Shown in pieces: positions 25,997-34,726 of a DNA stretch of 46,863 nt. This DNA is from Rhodobacterales bacterium. GTDB lineage: Bacteria > Pseudomonadota > Alphaproteobacteria > Rhodobacterales > Rhodobacteraceae. The stretch lies in NCBI GenBank assembly GCA_002747325.1, contig PDOZ01000040.1, forward strand, positions 1-46,863. Direction: 5' to 3'. Both the position numbers and the translations under genes were made by a program. The first letter of the stretch is position 1. Each line of letters starts with the position of its first letter. The notes beneath the pieces were generated by a model. It did not search any database. It saw only the letters and a program-made list of their open reading frames with translations, and was not told the DNA's origin.

Positions 25997-27147
25997 GTCT
26001 GCCTCCGTTCAAAGTCGATGCGCGGGTCGATGAAAACATACATCAGGTCCGACAGGATACCGATCAGCAGGCCAACGAGGCCAAAGACGAACAGGGTGCC
26101 GAAAATGATCGGAAAATCACGCGCCACCGCCGCCTGAAAACCCAGCCGCCCAAGGCCATCGAGCGAGAAAATGGTCTCGATAATCAGCGAACCGCCGAAG
26201 AAAACGCCGATGAACAGAGCGGGGAAGCCTGCGATGACGATCAACATCGCGTTGCGAAACACATGGCCATACAGCACCCGCGATTCCGTCAGCCCCTTGG
26301 CCCGTGCCGTGACCACATATTGTTTGCGGATCTCGTCGAGGAAGGAGTTTTTCGTCAGCAGGGTCAGGGTGGCGAAGGACGAAATGGTCGAGGCAATCAC
26401 CGGCAGCGCGATGTGCCAGAAATAATCCGCCACCTTGCCCAGCGCCGACAACTCGTCGAAATTATCCGAGGTTAGGCCGCGCAGCGGGAAGATTTGCCAA
26501 TACGACCCGCCCGCGAACAGCACCAGAAGCAAAATGGCGAACAGGAAGCCGGGAATGGCATAGGCGAGGATGATCAGACCGGAGGTCCAGGTATCGAACC
26601 GGCTGCCATCATGCACCGCCTTGCGAATGCCCAGCGGGATCGACACGAAATAGGCAATCAGCGTCGACCAAAGCCCCAGCGTCACCGACACCGGCAACTT
26701 CTCCGCGATCAGTTCAAACACCCCGATGGAGCGGAAATAACTCTCGCCGAAATCCAGCCGCATATACCGGCCCATCATGATGAAAAACCGCTCGACCGCC
26801 GGAATATCCTCCAGCGTGCAAGCCGCGTTTTCCGGGCCCGGTTCGCCTTCAAATCCCGGCGCACATTCAATCCGCGCAAACCCCATCTCGACCCGCAACA
26901 GATCGAGATATTCCTTCGAATACCCGTCAATGCTCTCATAAGTATCCGGGTTGACGCCCTCCGAATTCTCCGCCTCCGATCCATCGCCGGAAATGCTCTC
27001 GAACACGTCGCCGCTACCCTCAAGCTGGGCCACGATCTGATCAATCGGCCCGCCGGGAACGAACTGGGTCAGCGCGAAGTTGATCACCATGATGCCGAAC
27101 AGCGTCGGAAGAACCAACAGCAAGCGTCGGAGAATATAGGCGCCCAT
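25993..27147 (-). CDS. yejB: Peptide ABC transporter permease YejB (384 aa)
   Basis: This is a DppB-type permease. GAYILRRLLLVLPTLFGIMV forms helix 1, followed by a long acidic periplasmic loop (about 40-125), KLPVSVTLGLWSTLIAYFVS and the EAA loop QYVVTARAKGLTES. The protein is about 20 residues longer than E. coli YejB because of the loop, which holds the only two cysteines, 95 and 110. Stop codon overlap (4 nt) with yejE and a 3-nt gap to yejA indicate one operon. Confidence 0.93.
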   Translation of the reverse strand: MGAYILRRLLLVLPTLFGIMVINFALTQFVPGGPIDQIVAQLEGSGDVFESISGDGSEAENSEGVNPDTYESIDGYSKEYLDLLRVEMGFARIECAPGFEGEPGPENAACTLEDIPAVERFFIMMGRYMRLDFGESYFRSIGVFELIAEKLPVSVTLGLWSTLIAYFVSIPLGIRKAVHDGSRFDTWTSGLIILAYAIPGFLFAILLLVLFAGGSYWQIFPLRGLTSDNFDELSALGKVADYFWHIALPVIASTISSFATLTLLTKNSFLDEIRKQYVVTARAKGLTESRVLYGHVFRNAMLIVIAGFPALFIGVFFGGSLIIETIFSLDGLGRLGFQAAVARDFPIIFGTLFVFGLVGLLIGILSDLMYVFIDPRIDFERRQT

Positions 27148-27150
27148 GGG

Positions 27151-29022
27151 TTAGTCAAGCGCCCCCGCCGCGCGCAGCGCCGCCGCTTTTTGAGCATCAA
27201 ACCACCAGAAATCGAGATAGCCCAGATTATAGGGCGGCAATTCATCCGGGTAATCGAACTGATCGAAATAGGCGACCGTATGCACGTCCTTGAACCATTG
27301 CGGCACGGCCAGGCGCATGGCGCGCATCACCCGGTCCAGCGCCTGCACCGCAGGCACCATTTCTTCCTTGGTTTCCGCCCGGCGAATAGTCTCGATCAGC
27401 GCATCAACCGCCGGATCGGCCAGACCGATGGTGTTGAACACCGACACTTCCATCGCCTCGGACCCAAACCGCTGCGCCAACCCTGACCCCGGCTCATAAC
27501 CAAGGCTCAGATGGTCGGTCACAATATCATAATCAAAGCCGCGACGCCGCTCCATGAACTGCGCCGTATCGACCCGGTTGAGCGAAGCATCGACGCCGAT
27601 AGCGCGCAAATTATCGACAAACGGCTGCACCACGCGGTCAAAGGCCGGGGAGTATTCAAGAAACTCGACCTTCAGGGTCTCCCCCGCCGCATTGCGCCGC
27701 ATCCCGTCATCGCCAACGATCCAGCCCGCCTCGTCCAGCAGCGCCGACGCGGCGCGCATCTGGCGCCGATCCAGTTGTCGCGTGCCCGATACTTCCGGCA
27801 TCACCGCTTCGCTGTCCAGAACCCCCGGCGGCAGCAGGTCCGCAATCGGTTCCAGCACCGCCAATTCCTCAGGCGAAGGCATCCCCTCCGCTGCGTTGTA
27901 GCTATTGGTGGCGTAGCCGGTGATGCGTTCATACAGCCCATAAAACAGGGTCTCGTTGGAGAACTCGAAATTGAACATGCGGGCGATGGCTTCGCGCACG
28001 CGGATGTCCTGAAACTTCTCGCGCCGTGTGTTGAAAACAAAGGCCTGCCCGGACGCCATTGAGCCGTTGGGCAATTCCTTCGCCACCACATACCCCTCCT
28101 TCAGCGCCGGGAAATCATACCCCGTCGCCCAGTTTTTCGAGCTGTTTTCCAACCGGAAGGTAAACGCCCCCGCCTTGAAGGCCTCGAAAGCGGCAGTGGT
28201 ATCGGCGAAATACTCAACGCGAATCACGTCGAAATTGTTGCGCCCGCGCCCGATGGGCAGGTCTGCCGCCCAATAATCCGGGTTGCGCCGATACAGAATG
28301 CGCTCGTTGATTTCATAGCTGTCGAGAACGTAAGCGCCGGTGCCCATGAACGGTTCCATCTGGCTCTCATCCAGCCGCAACCCCTTGGTTTCAAACTCGG
28401 CTTTGGAGAAAACCGGCGTGGCACCCGCCTGTGAAATCCGGTCGCGTCGGGCGCTGTCGGGTTGGAAATTGAACCGCACCCGCCGCTCTCCCAGCGCCTC
28501 GACAGAGGCAATGATCGGCGCGACCCCATCACGATAGGAAGGCAACCCCTGCTCCATGAACAATTCGTGGGTAAAAACCACATCCGCCGCCGTGACCGGC
28601 GTGCCGTCCGAAAACTTCGCTTCCGGGTGGATGTTGAAAATCACCCAGGAATGGTCCAGCGGATATTCCAGCGTTTCACAGAGCAGGCAATATTCCACAC
28701 CGATCTCATCGGCCACGGAAGTCATCAATTGTTCAATACCGATATTGGCCAACATGGCAGCCGTGCCCTTACGGGCATAGGGGTTGAACGTGTCGAACGT
28801 GCCCTGCCCGGCAATGGCGATCTCACCGCCTTTGGGCGCATCCGGGTTGACGTAATCGAGATGCTGGTAATCTGCGGGCAGTTTCGGAGTGCCAAAGAAA
28901 GAGAAAGCATGGCCCGCCATGATCTCCGCATGGGCCGGAACCGCGCCTGCAAGCGCCACGCCCGCCGCCAACAGGCTTTGCCGCAGCTTTGAGCCACCCG
29001 GTTGTTTTGACATAAAGCGCAT
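27151..29022 (-). CDS. yejA: Peptide ABC transporter substrate-binding protein YejA (623 aa)
   Basis: This is a periplasmic SBP of cluster C (SBP_bac_5). A signal peptide (SLLAAGVALAGAVPAHA) comes first; the mature protein has YVNPDAPKGGEIAIAG and FNPY, WVIFNIHPEAKFSDGTPVTA and the typical C-terminal WWFD. The only cysteines are Cys112 and Cys115 (YCLLCETLEYP). GGAGGA at a good distance supports the ATG at 29022 over the one at 29013. It is the first gene of yejABEF. Confidence 0.94.
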   Translation of the reverse strand: MRFMSKQPGGSKLRQSLLAAGVALAGAVPAHAEIMAGHAFSFFGTPKLPADYQHLDYVNPDAPKGGEIAIAGQGTFDTFNPYARKGTAAMLANIGIEQLMTSVADEIGVEYCLLCETLEYPLDHSWVIFNIHPEAKFSDGTPVTAADVVFTHELFMEQGLPSYRDGVAPIIASVEALGERRVRFNFQPDSARRDRISQAGATPVFSKAEFETKGLRLDESQMEPFMGTGAYVLDSYEINERILYRRNPDYWAADLPIGRGRNNFDVIRVEYFADTTAAFEAFKAGAFTFRLENSSKNWATGYDFPALKEGYVVAKELPNGSMASGQAFVFNTRREKFQDIRVREAIARMFNFEFSNETLFYGLYERITGYATNSYNAAEGMPSPEELAVLEPIADLLPPGVLDSEAVMPEVSGTRQLDRRQMRAASALLDEAGWIVGDDGMRRNAAGETLKVEFLEYSPAFDRVVQPFVDNLRAIGVDASLNRVDTAQFMERRRGFDYDIVTDHLSLGYEPGSGLAQRFGSEAMEVSVFNTIGLADPAVDALIETIRRAETKEEMVPAVQALDRVMRAMRLAVPQWFKDVHTVAYFDQFDYPDELPPYNLGYLDFWWFDAQKAAALRAAGALD

Positions 29023-29175
29023 CGCAATTCCTCCCGCCTTCGGACCCTGCCGATATCGTTGCCCCCACGCTAGAGCGAAATCGCTTTAATCTGCAATACC
29101 ACGCATCAAAATTCGCGTTCGAAATCAGCAGGGTGTTTATGGAGAAGCAGAAAATTTTGATTCATATTCCGCCCC

Positions 29176-29196
29176 TTCTTCTTAGCACAAATACTC
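29176..29196 (-). repeat. Second copy of the post-gene repeat motif
   Basis: On the minus strand the sequence reads GAGTATTTGTGCTAAGAAGA and differs by two bases from the copy at 397-416. Both copies lie downstream of a minus-strand gene and near an intrinsic terminator. Confidence 0.5.
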
Positions 29197-29262
29197 ACAA
29201 CACGGCGGTTCGGCCGGGCACGGCACGATTTTGTTACGAGAAAAGAATCTGGCACAAAAACG

Positions 29263-29289
29263 AAAAAGGGCCGCGCCCGCGCGCAGCCC
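29263..29289 (-). terminator. Intrinsic terminator of the cytochrome c gene
   Basis: On the minus strand, GGGCTGCGC and GCGCGGCCC pair around a short GC loop with one unpaired base, and the stem is followed by TTTTT. It lies about 37 nt past the stop codon. Confidence 0.75.
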
Positions 29290-29325
29290 TGTTTGTTTCC
29301 GCGCCGTGATTCGCGTGTGAAGCGA

Positions 29326-29877
29326 TCAGCCGCCAATCGTCGCCAGATAGGCAATAAGATTGGCGCGGTCTTCGATCTTGCCAAGGCCCTTGAAGGTCAT
29401 CTTGTTGCCCGGCAGATAGCCCTTCGGGTCCGCCAGCCAGAGGTCCAGCTCTTCCGGGGTCCATTCAACCCCAAGCGCGGCCATCGCGTCGGAATAGCCA
29501 AAGCCTTCCACGGTTGCCGATGCGCGGTTCACAACGCCGTAGAGCGACGGGCCAGTGCCGTTCTTGCCCGGCTCCAGCGCGTGACAGGCTTTGCATTTCT
29601 TGAAAACCTTCTCACCTTTGCCGGTATCCGCGCTGGCATAAGCGTCGGGGAAGGTCACTTCGACAACTTCCTCTTCCGCCGCGCCGCCGGTATCTTCAAG
29701 GGCCACGATATAGCCGCGCACCGGCGCGTGATCCTCGGTGGCGCCGTGGGTGCTGCCGGAGGTGTCATAAAGTCTCGACGAAACGTTTTGTGCTACGACG
29801 AGGATGAGGATTGCGCCTACGAGGCTGGCGAGGGCCTTGGTAATAAATTTCATTGTGTCCAACTTGTCGCTGTTCAT
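29326..29877 (-). CDS. Membrane-anchored cytochrome c, CycM / cytochrome c-y type (183 aa)
   Basis: A class I cytochrome c held in the membrane by an uncleaved N-terminal helix (ITKALASLVGAILILVVAQNV). A flexible linker follows, then the haem site CKACH and the Met ligand in GNKMTFKG, with the usual PKGYLPGNKM and ENLIAYL-like end (RANLIAYLATIGG). Such proteins carry electrons from bc1 to terminal oxidases, and this one could feed the cbb3 oxidase encoded in the window. I chose the ATG at 29877; ATG 29853 (MKFITKAL) is also possible. A terminator follows. Confidence 0.9.
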   Translation of the reverse strand: MNSDKLDTMKFITKALASLVGAILILVVAQNVSSRLYDTSGSTHGATEDHAPVRGYIVALEDTGGAAEEEVVEVTFPDAYASADTGKGEKVFKKCKACHALEPGKNGTGPSLYGVVNRASATVEGFGYSDAMAALGVEWTPEELDLWLADPKGYLPGNKMTFKGLGKIEDRANLIAYLATIGG

Positions 29878-29998
29878 CTTTCCCTGGGCTAAGGCTGTTC
29901 TAGCCGCTTCCATCGCCCCTTTTCAAGCGCTATGCGTCCTTTACGGGGCGATAATGCCACAAAGAAATTAACAAACCGCCAACAACTTGGGAAAATCC

Positions 29999-30856
29999 AT
30001 GACCAGAGCGATTGCATTTCAGGGGGAACCGGGCGCCTACAGCCATGAAGCCTGTCTCAGTGCGCGGCCCGATCTGACGCCGCTGCCCTGCGCGACCTTT
30101 GAGGATGTGATCGCCGCCGTGCGCGACGGACGGGCGGATCAGGCCATGCTGCCGATTGAAAACTCGACCTATGGGCGGGTGGCCGATATTCACCGCCTGT
30201 TGCCGGAAAGCGGGCTGCATATTCTGGACGAGGCGTTCGTGCGGGTGCGCATTGCGCTGATGGGCCTGCCCGGCGCGAAACTCGACGACATCCGCACCGT
30301 GCGCGCGCATCTGGTTTTGCTGCCGCAATCGGCGCAGTTCCTCAAGCTGCACGGCATTCGCGGCGAAGCGGCGGCGGACAGCGCGGGCGCGGCGGCGGAT
30401 CTGGCGCAGCTTAAGACCCCCGGCGAGGGGGTGCTGGCCTCGGAACTGGCAGCAAACATTCACGGGCTGGATGTGCTGGCGCGCGACATTGAAGATCACG
30501 GCCACAACACCACCCGCTTCGTCATCATGGGCCGCGAAGCCGATCATACGCGGCGCGGCGACGATGGCATGATGACCACTTTCGTCTTTGAAGTGCGCAA
30601 TATCCCGGCGGCGCTCTATAAAGCCATGGGCGGGTTTGCCACCAACGGGGTCAACATGACCAAGCTGGAAAGCTACATGATCGGCGGCGCCTTCACCGCG
30701 ACGCGCTTTTACGCCGACATCGAGGGACACCCGGACGACGCGCCGGTACGCCGGGCGCTGGAAGAATTAAGCTACTTCACCAAACATCTGGACATTATCG
30801 GCGTCTATCCCGCCGATCCGCGCCGCCACGCGGCGACTTCGGGCATAGACCCCTAA
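29999..30856 (+). CDS. pheA: Prephenate dehydratase PheA (285 aa)
   Basis: The enzyme converts prephenate to phenylpyruvate in phenylalanine synthesis. The catalytic domain begins IAFQGEPGAYSHEA and has LPIENSTYGRVADIHRLLP and the signature NTTRFVIM with the catalytic Thr-Arg-Phe. The C-terminal ACT domain (TTFVFEVRNIPAALYKAMGG, KLESYM) binds phenylalanine for feedback control. It has no chorismate mutase domain. The start ATG is at 29999. Its stop interlocks with that of the SRPBCC gene (CTAA, 30853-30856). Confidence 0.95.
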   Translation: MTRAIAFQGEPGAYSHEACLSARPDLTPLPCATFEDVIAAVRDGRADQAMLPIENSTYGRVADIHRLLPESGLHILDEAFVRVRIALMGLPGAKLDDIRTVRAHLVLLPQSAQFLKLHGIRGEAAADSAGAAADLAQLKTPGEGVLASELAANIHGLDVLARDIEDHGHNTTRFVIMGREADHTRRGDDGMMTTFVFEVRNIPAALYKAMGGFATNGVNMTKLESYMIGGAFTATRFYADIEGHPDDAPVRRALEELSYFTKHLDIIGVYPADPRRHAATSGIDP

Positions 30857-31314
30857 CCCCGGCAGCGCGCTTCCACCTGCTCCGCCAGCTTGGCAATCCG
30901 TTTGCGGTATTTGCGCAGCACGTTGGAGCGCGCGACCTTCATCGACTGCACCACCAGCTTGGCCGGGATCGAACGCGGGCGAATGTCGGTGGACATATTC
31001 AGCCGGGTGCGCGCCGGAGACATGGAAACCAGCTCCATTTCCAGTTCCAGATCGACCCCCATGCCCTTCGCCTGAAAAACCATCGCGTTGGGGCGGTCAT
31101 AGGCGGTCATCTCGATCTCGCCCAACCGTTCTTTGCCGCGAAAATCAAAACTGGCGCGCCAGCCCATGCCCGCGCCGGGTTGGGTCAGCGAGTCGGTGCG
31201 CTGCACTTCCGCCCCGCGCCGCAAGGCCGCACGTTCAAAGCCGTCGAAATCCGAAAGCTGCCGGAACACCGCGTCAATCGGCGCTTCAATATCTTCGCGT
31301 GCAACCAGTTTCAT
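30853..31314 (-). CDS. SRPBCC-family protein of unknown function (153 aa)
   Basis: The sequence starts MKLVAREDIEAPIDAVFRQL and has the length and pattern of the START/SRPBCC helix-grip fold (polyketide cyclase / CoxG-like), with a basic C-terminal helix (VLRKYRKRIAKLAEQVEARC). The ATG at 31314 is chosen because the fold begins there; longer in-frame starts read into the nudC 3' end. Such proteins bind hydrophobic ligands. The ligand is unknown. Gene order suggests cotranscription with nudC upstream. Confidence 0.75.
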   Translation of the reverse strand: MKLVAREDIEAPIDAVFRQLSDFDGFERAALRRGAEVQRTDSLTQPGAGMGWRASFDFRGKERLGEIEMTAYDRPNAMVFQAKGMGVDLELEMELVSMSPARTRLNMSTDIRPRSIPAKLVVQSMKVARSNVLRKYRKRIAKLAEQVEARCRG

Positions 31315-31354
31315 CCCGTTCTCCGCAGCTGTCTCAATCGCGCAGACATTCGCT

Positions 31355-32305
31355 TTATTCCAGCCAATCCGCAAGCCACAAACGCGCCATTGCCCCAGCG
31401 ATCGTGCCGGTCCGGGGTTTGCGAAAGCGCGGATGCTGCCCGGCAAACATGGCAAGAACCTCCTCGCGGCGCAGCCATTCCGCATGATCCAACTCTTTGG
31501 GATCGAGAACAATCTCTTCGCTTTCCGCCTGCGCCACGGCGCCGATCATCAGGCTGGACGGGTCCGGCCAGGGCTGGCTGGTGAGCAACCGCACCGCGCC
31601 GATCCGAATGCCCGCCTCCTCGAACACTTCCCGGCGCACCGCCGCCTCCAAAGTCTCCCCCGGCTCGACGAACCCCGCCAGCAAGCTGATCATCCCCTCT
31701 GGCCACCCCGGCGACCGCCCCATAAGCACAGAATTGCCCCGCAGCACCAGCATGATGACCACCGGATCGACTCGCGGGAAGTGCTGTCGGGCGCAGGACG
31801 GGCAGTCGCGCCGCCAGCCCGCGTCACCAATCACGGTTTTTTCGCCACATTGTGCGCAAAACTGGTGCAATCGGTGCCATTCGAACAGACTGCGCCCGGT
31901 GGCCATCGCTTCGCCCTCACCGGGGCCGACACAGCTGAAAACAGTGCGAAAATCGACGAAATGCGCGTCCAGCGCGACACCCGGCACCGCAACATCGTCC
32001 CAAGGCGTCAAATCCTCCGTTCCCTGTTCCGGCTCCCAATCGGACAGGTCACAGGCAAACAACGACACGCCGCGAAAGCGCCCGAGAAAGACCCGATTAA
32101 CCGGCGGGGAAACAAGGGAAAAGACCGGATGGTCCAGCGGCAGCCGTTCCACCCGCCGCCCGCGTCCCTCACCGGAAACCAGAACCCGCCCGCGCCAGAA
32201 CGCCAAGCCACGCGCGGTTTTGTCCGCCGCCAGAGCCTGCGCCTCACGTCGCAACCCCGCCGCGCGGTCCAGTTCGCCGCCCGCCATCCCGATCCAGTTT
32301 TGCAT
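31355..32305 (-). CDS. nudC: NAD(H) pyrophosphatase NudC-like Nudix hydrolase (316 aa)
   Basis: NudC cleaves NADH and can remove NAD caps from RNA. An N-terminal domain is followed by a zinc ribbon (FCAQCG and CPSC), then the Nudix box GFVEPGETLEAAVRREVFEEAGI (catalytic Glu residues kept). The array after the box, which defines NudC, normally reads SQPWPFP; here it is SQPWPDP, with Asp replacing the conserved Phe, read directly from codon GAC. The length and domain order are otherwise standard. ATG at 32305 has GGAGGGG upstream. Substrate range could be altered. Confidence 0.9.
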   Translation of the reverse strand: MQNWIGMAGGELDRAAGLRREAQALAADKTARGLAFWRGRVLVSGEGRGRRVERLPLDHPVFSLVSPPVNRVFLGRFRGVSLFACDLSDWEPEQGTEDLTPWDDVAVPGVALDAHFVDFRTVFSCVGPGEGEAMATGRSLFEWHRLHQFCAQCGEKTVIGDAGWRRDCPSCARQHFPRVDPVVIMLVLRGNSVLMGRSPGWPEGMISLLAGFVEPGETLEAAVRREVFEEAGIRIGAVRLLTSQPWPDPSSLMIGAVAQAESEEIVLDPKELDHAEWLRREEVLAMFAGQHPRFRKPRTGTIAGAMARLWLADWLE

Positions 32306-32472
32306 ATCCCCTCCGGCACAAATCCCACCTCAGATGTATCGCGCCGCCCCCCGCACCGCAATCATCGCACCGTTTTGACCCACATTTACTGGACAATCAC
32401 CCGCAAAAGGCTATTCATGGCAATACAACCTAAAGGCTAACGAATAAGCCGCAGGCTGCATGGAGGGGTGTC

Positions 32473-34395
32473 TTGGATCAACAAACCAAGACCAGGGAAA
32501 CGACAGATACACGTCCGACGCGAGTGGATTTACGCATCCTCGCGACGGGTGATTTGCATATGCACCTACAGCCCCCGTATTACTTCGCGGAAGACACCGG
32601 AACGGGCGGGCTGGTGCGAACCGCTGCGCTGATCCGGCAGGCCCGTGATGAAGCGCAGAACGCCGTTTTGTTCGACAGTGGTGACTTCCTGCACGGCACC
32701 CCCGTCAGCGAAGAGCTGGTGCGCGCGCTGATGTCCGGCAACCGCCATGCGGGCAAGACGCACCCGATCGTGTCGGTCATGAACAAGCTCGGCTATGACG
32801 CCATTACGCTGGGCAATCACGAATTTGACCACGGCGCCGAGTTTCTGGGCCACGTCCTGCGCAACGCCGATTTCCCGATTGTCTGCACCAACCTGTCGCT
32901 CGACCTGACCGAAGGCGCGCGCGGCAGTGCCATTACTCCGGTGACGGTGCCCTATGCCCTGTTGCACCGCAAACTTGCCGATCAGGACGGCGCGACGCAC
33001 GACTTCACCATCGGCCTGCTCGGCCTCCTGCCACCGGGCAGCATCACCGGCCTGCGCCGCTCACCATATGAGGCCGTGATCCGCGACATGGTGCCCACCA
33101 CCAGACAGATGGTGCCCATGTTGCGCGCCCTGGGGGCCGACGCGGTGGTGGTGCTGGCGCATTCGGGCATTGGGCCGCAAGAGGACGCGCCCGGTCTGGA
33201 AAACGCCATCCTGCCTTTGGCCGCGATCCCCGGCATTGACGCCATCGTCGCCGGACATGATCACAAGGCCTTCCCGAACGATACCCCGCGCCCCAATGTC
33301 GATAATGCAACAGGCACCATTCACGGCACCCCGGTGGTCAATCCCGGTTTCTGGGGCTCGCATCTCGGGGTGATCGACCTTTGCTTCGAGCAGGAGGATG
33401 CGGGCTGGACCCGCGTCAAGGCAACCGCCGAAGCCCGCCCCGTGGCCGCGCGCAACCCGGATACCGGCAAGCTGCAAAACTTTGTCGAACCGGAGCCGGA
33501 AGTAGCGAAGATCGACGCCGCCATACGTGGAGAACTCAACGAACAGACGCGCGCCCCAATCGGGCAGACCGCGCATCGGTTGCACTCTTATTTCGCCAAA
33601 GTCGCCCCTTCCAGCGCGGTGCGCATCGTGCAAACCGCTGCCCGTCGGCACATGGCCCGTACCATCGCGAACACAACCCTCTCCTCCCTGCCCATGGTCG
33701 TTTCCAGTGCGCCGTTCAAATGCGGCGGACTGGCCGGGCCGACCTATTTTACCGACATTGCCGCTGGCCCCGTAACCTCACAGGATATCGGCGACATTTA
33801 CCCCTTCCCCAACGAGTTGATCGCCCTGCGCCTTTTGGGCAGTGAACTCTCACATTGGCTGGAACGCGCCGCCTCCATTTTCAATCAGATCGAACCCGGC
33901 AAACCCGGACAGGCGTTGATCGACATCGCCACCCCCGCCTATTACTTCGAAAGCATCGACGCGGCGGAATACGAAATCGACCTGACCCAACCCGCGCGCT
34001 TCACCCCGCATGGTGAATTGCTCAACCCCAAGGCTTCCCGGATCAGAAACCTGACAATGAACGGCGCTCCGATCCGGCCAAGGGACGAAGTGTTGCTTGT
34101 CACCAGTTCCTTCCGGCTCATGGGCGGCGGTAATTACCCGGTTTTCCCCAGCAACCGTGTCGCGCTTGATCTCGGCACCAATATCCGCGACGTCTTAACC
34201 GCCGCGTTCCGCGATGAAAGCCCGTTCGGCGGTGATCTGGCAATGAACTGGCGGCTCGCCCCCGCCGGAGGGGCGAGCGTCCGTTTCACCTGTGGTCCCC
34301 GCGCGGCGGAGGTCATTGACGAGTTTCCCGATCTGCACATTACTCCCGGCGAGATTGGCGAAGACGGGTTCATGGAGTTTACGCTGAAACTGTAG
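32473..34395 (+). CDS. 5'-nucleotidase / 2',3'-cyclic phosphodiesterase family protein, no signal peptide (640 aa)
   Basis: A UshA/CpdB-type enzyme. The metallophosphatase domain has ATGDLHMHLQP, FDSGDFLHGTPVSE, LGNHEFDHG, VVVLAHSGIG and VAGHDH, giving the two-metal ligands. The C-terminal 5'-nucleotidase domain covers about 380-620 (NTTLSSLPMV, YPFPNELIALRLLG). Start is TTG at 32473 with GGAGGGG 6-8 nt upstream. The N-terminus is hydrophilic (MDQQTKTRETTDTRPTRVDL) with no signal peptide, unlike the periplasmic family members. No in-frame start upstream supplies one. It may act in the cytoplasm or be exported another way. Confidence 0.88.
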   Translation: MDQQTKTRETTDTRPTRVDLRILATGDLHMHLQPPYYFAEDTGTGGLVRTAALIRQARDEAQNAVLFDSGDFLHGTPVSEELVRALMSGNRHAGKTHPIVSVMNKLGYDAITLGNHEFDHGAEFLGHVLRNADFPIVCTNLSLDLTEGARGSAITPVTVPYALLHRKLADQDGATHDFTIGLLGLLPPGSITGLRRSPYEAVIRDMVPTTRQMVPMLRALGADAVVVLAHSGIGPQEDAPGLENAILPLAAIPGIDAIVAGHDHKAFPNDTPRPNVDNATGTIHGTPVVNPGFWGSHLGVIDLCFEQEDAGWTRVKATAEARPVAARNPDTGKLQNFVEPEPEVAKIDAAIRGELNEQTRAPIGQTAHRLHSYFAKVAPSSAVRIVQTAARRHMARTIANTTLSSLPMVVSSAPFKCGGLAGPTYFTDIAAGPVTSQDIGDIYPFPNELIALRLLGSELSHWLERAASIFNQIEPGKPGQALIDIATPAYYFESIDAAEYEIDLTQPARFTPHGELLNPKASRIRNLTMNGAPIRPRDEVLLVTSSFRLMGGGNYPVFPSNRVALDLGTNIRDVLTAAFRDESPFGGDLAMNWRLAPAGGASVRFTCGPRAAEVIDEFPDLHITPGEIGEDGFMEFTLKL

Positions 34396-34398
34396 CCC

Positions 34399-34427
34399 TT
34401 GCATCCCGCGCCCCGCCCGCCTATATC
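34399..34427 (+). promoter_or_regulatory. Sigma70-type promoter of ffs
   Basis: TTGCAT (34399-34404) and TATATC (34422-34427) are separated by 17 bp. The RNA 5' end at about 34434 falls 7 nt after the -10 box, which fits closely. It starts right after the stop codon of the nucleotidase gene. Confidence 0.75.
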
Positions 34428-34432
34428 GGCCC

Positions 34433-34529
34433 CGAGAGGTTGGCGCGGGCAAGCGCCTCGCCAACCCGGTCAGGTCCGGAAGGAAGCAGCCGCAACGAGC
34501 CCCGCTTGGGTCGATGTCCAGCCTCTCAC
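34433..34529 (+). ncRNA. ffs: Signal recognition particle RNA (4.5S, ffs)
   Basis: The small bacterial SRP RNA. The conserved apical segment GGTCAGGTCCGGAAGGAAGC (34468-34487) includes the tetraloop and the asymmetric loop that bind Ffh. The ends GAGAGGTTGG and CCAGCCTCTC pair to close the hairpin. The roughly 97-nt length is right for a bacterial 4.5S RNA. A good promoter is placed at the right distance. Nearby genes rsgA and dnaX fit a translation and replication housekeeping cluster. Confidence 0.95.
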
Positions 34530-34726
34530 CTAAAGCGTTTGACGAAATACTTGAAACACAGAGTATCACTTAACGCGCCCAAAATCTTTGATTTCAGGCA
34601 GCGTTAAGGGATTCAATTTTTTCGCATAACGCTTAAAAGTAAAAGTGGTTTCTACTCTAACCCCGCACCACCTTGCCCGTCCCAGCCAGCACTTCTATAG
34701 TCGCGCCGAAACCTGACTGGACCTGC

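Larger units (their letters stand above)
29023..29325. other. Intergenic stretch between yejA and the cytochrome c gene
   Basis: These 303 bp hold the cytochrome c terminator, a copy of the GAGTATTTG post-gene repeat, a short palindrome AGCGAAATCGCT (29074-29085) and presumably the yejA promoter. No -35/-10 pair is convincing. No gene is seen. Confidence 0.55.

Noticed and set aside
32417..32440. 8-codon frame MAIQPKG upstream of the nucleotidase as a regulatory leader peptide
   Set aside because: It has no ribosome binding site, no run of regulatory codons and no attenuator hairpin nearby.
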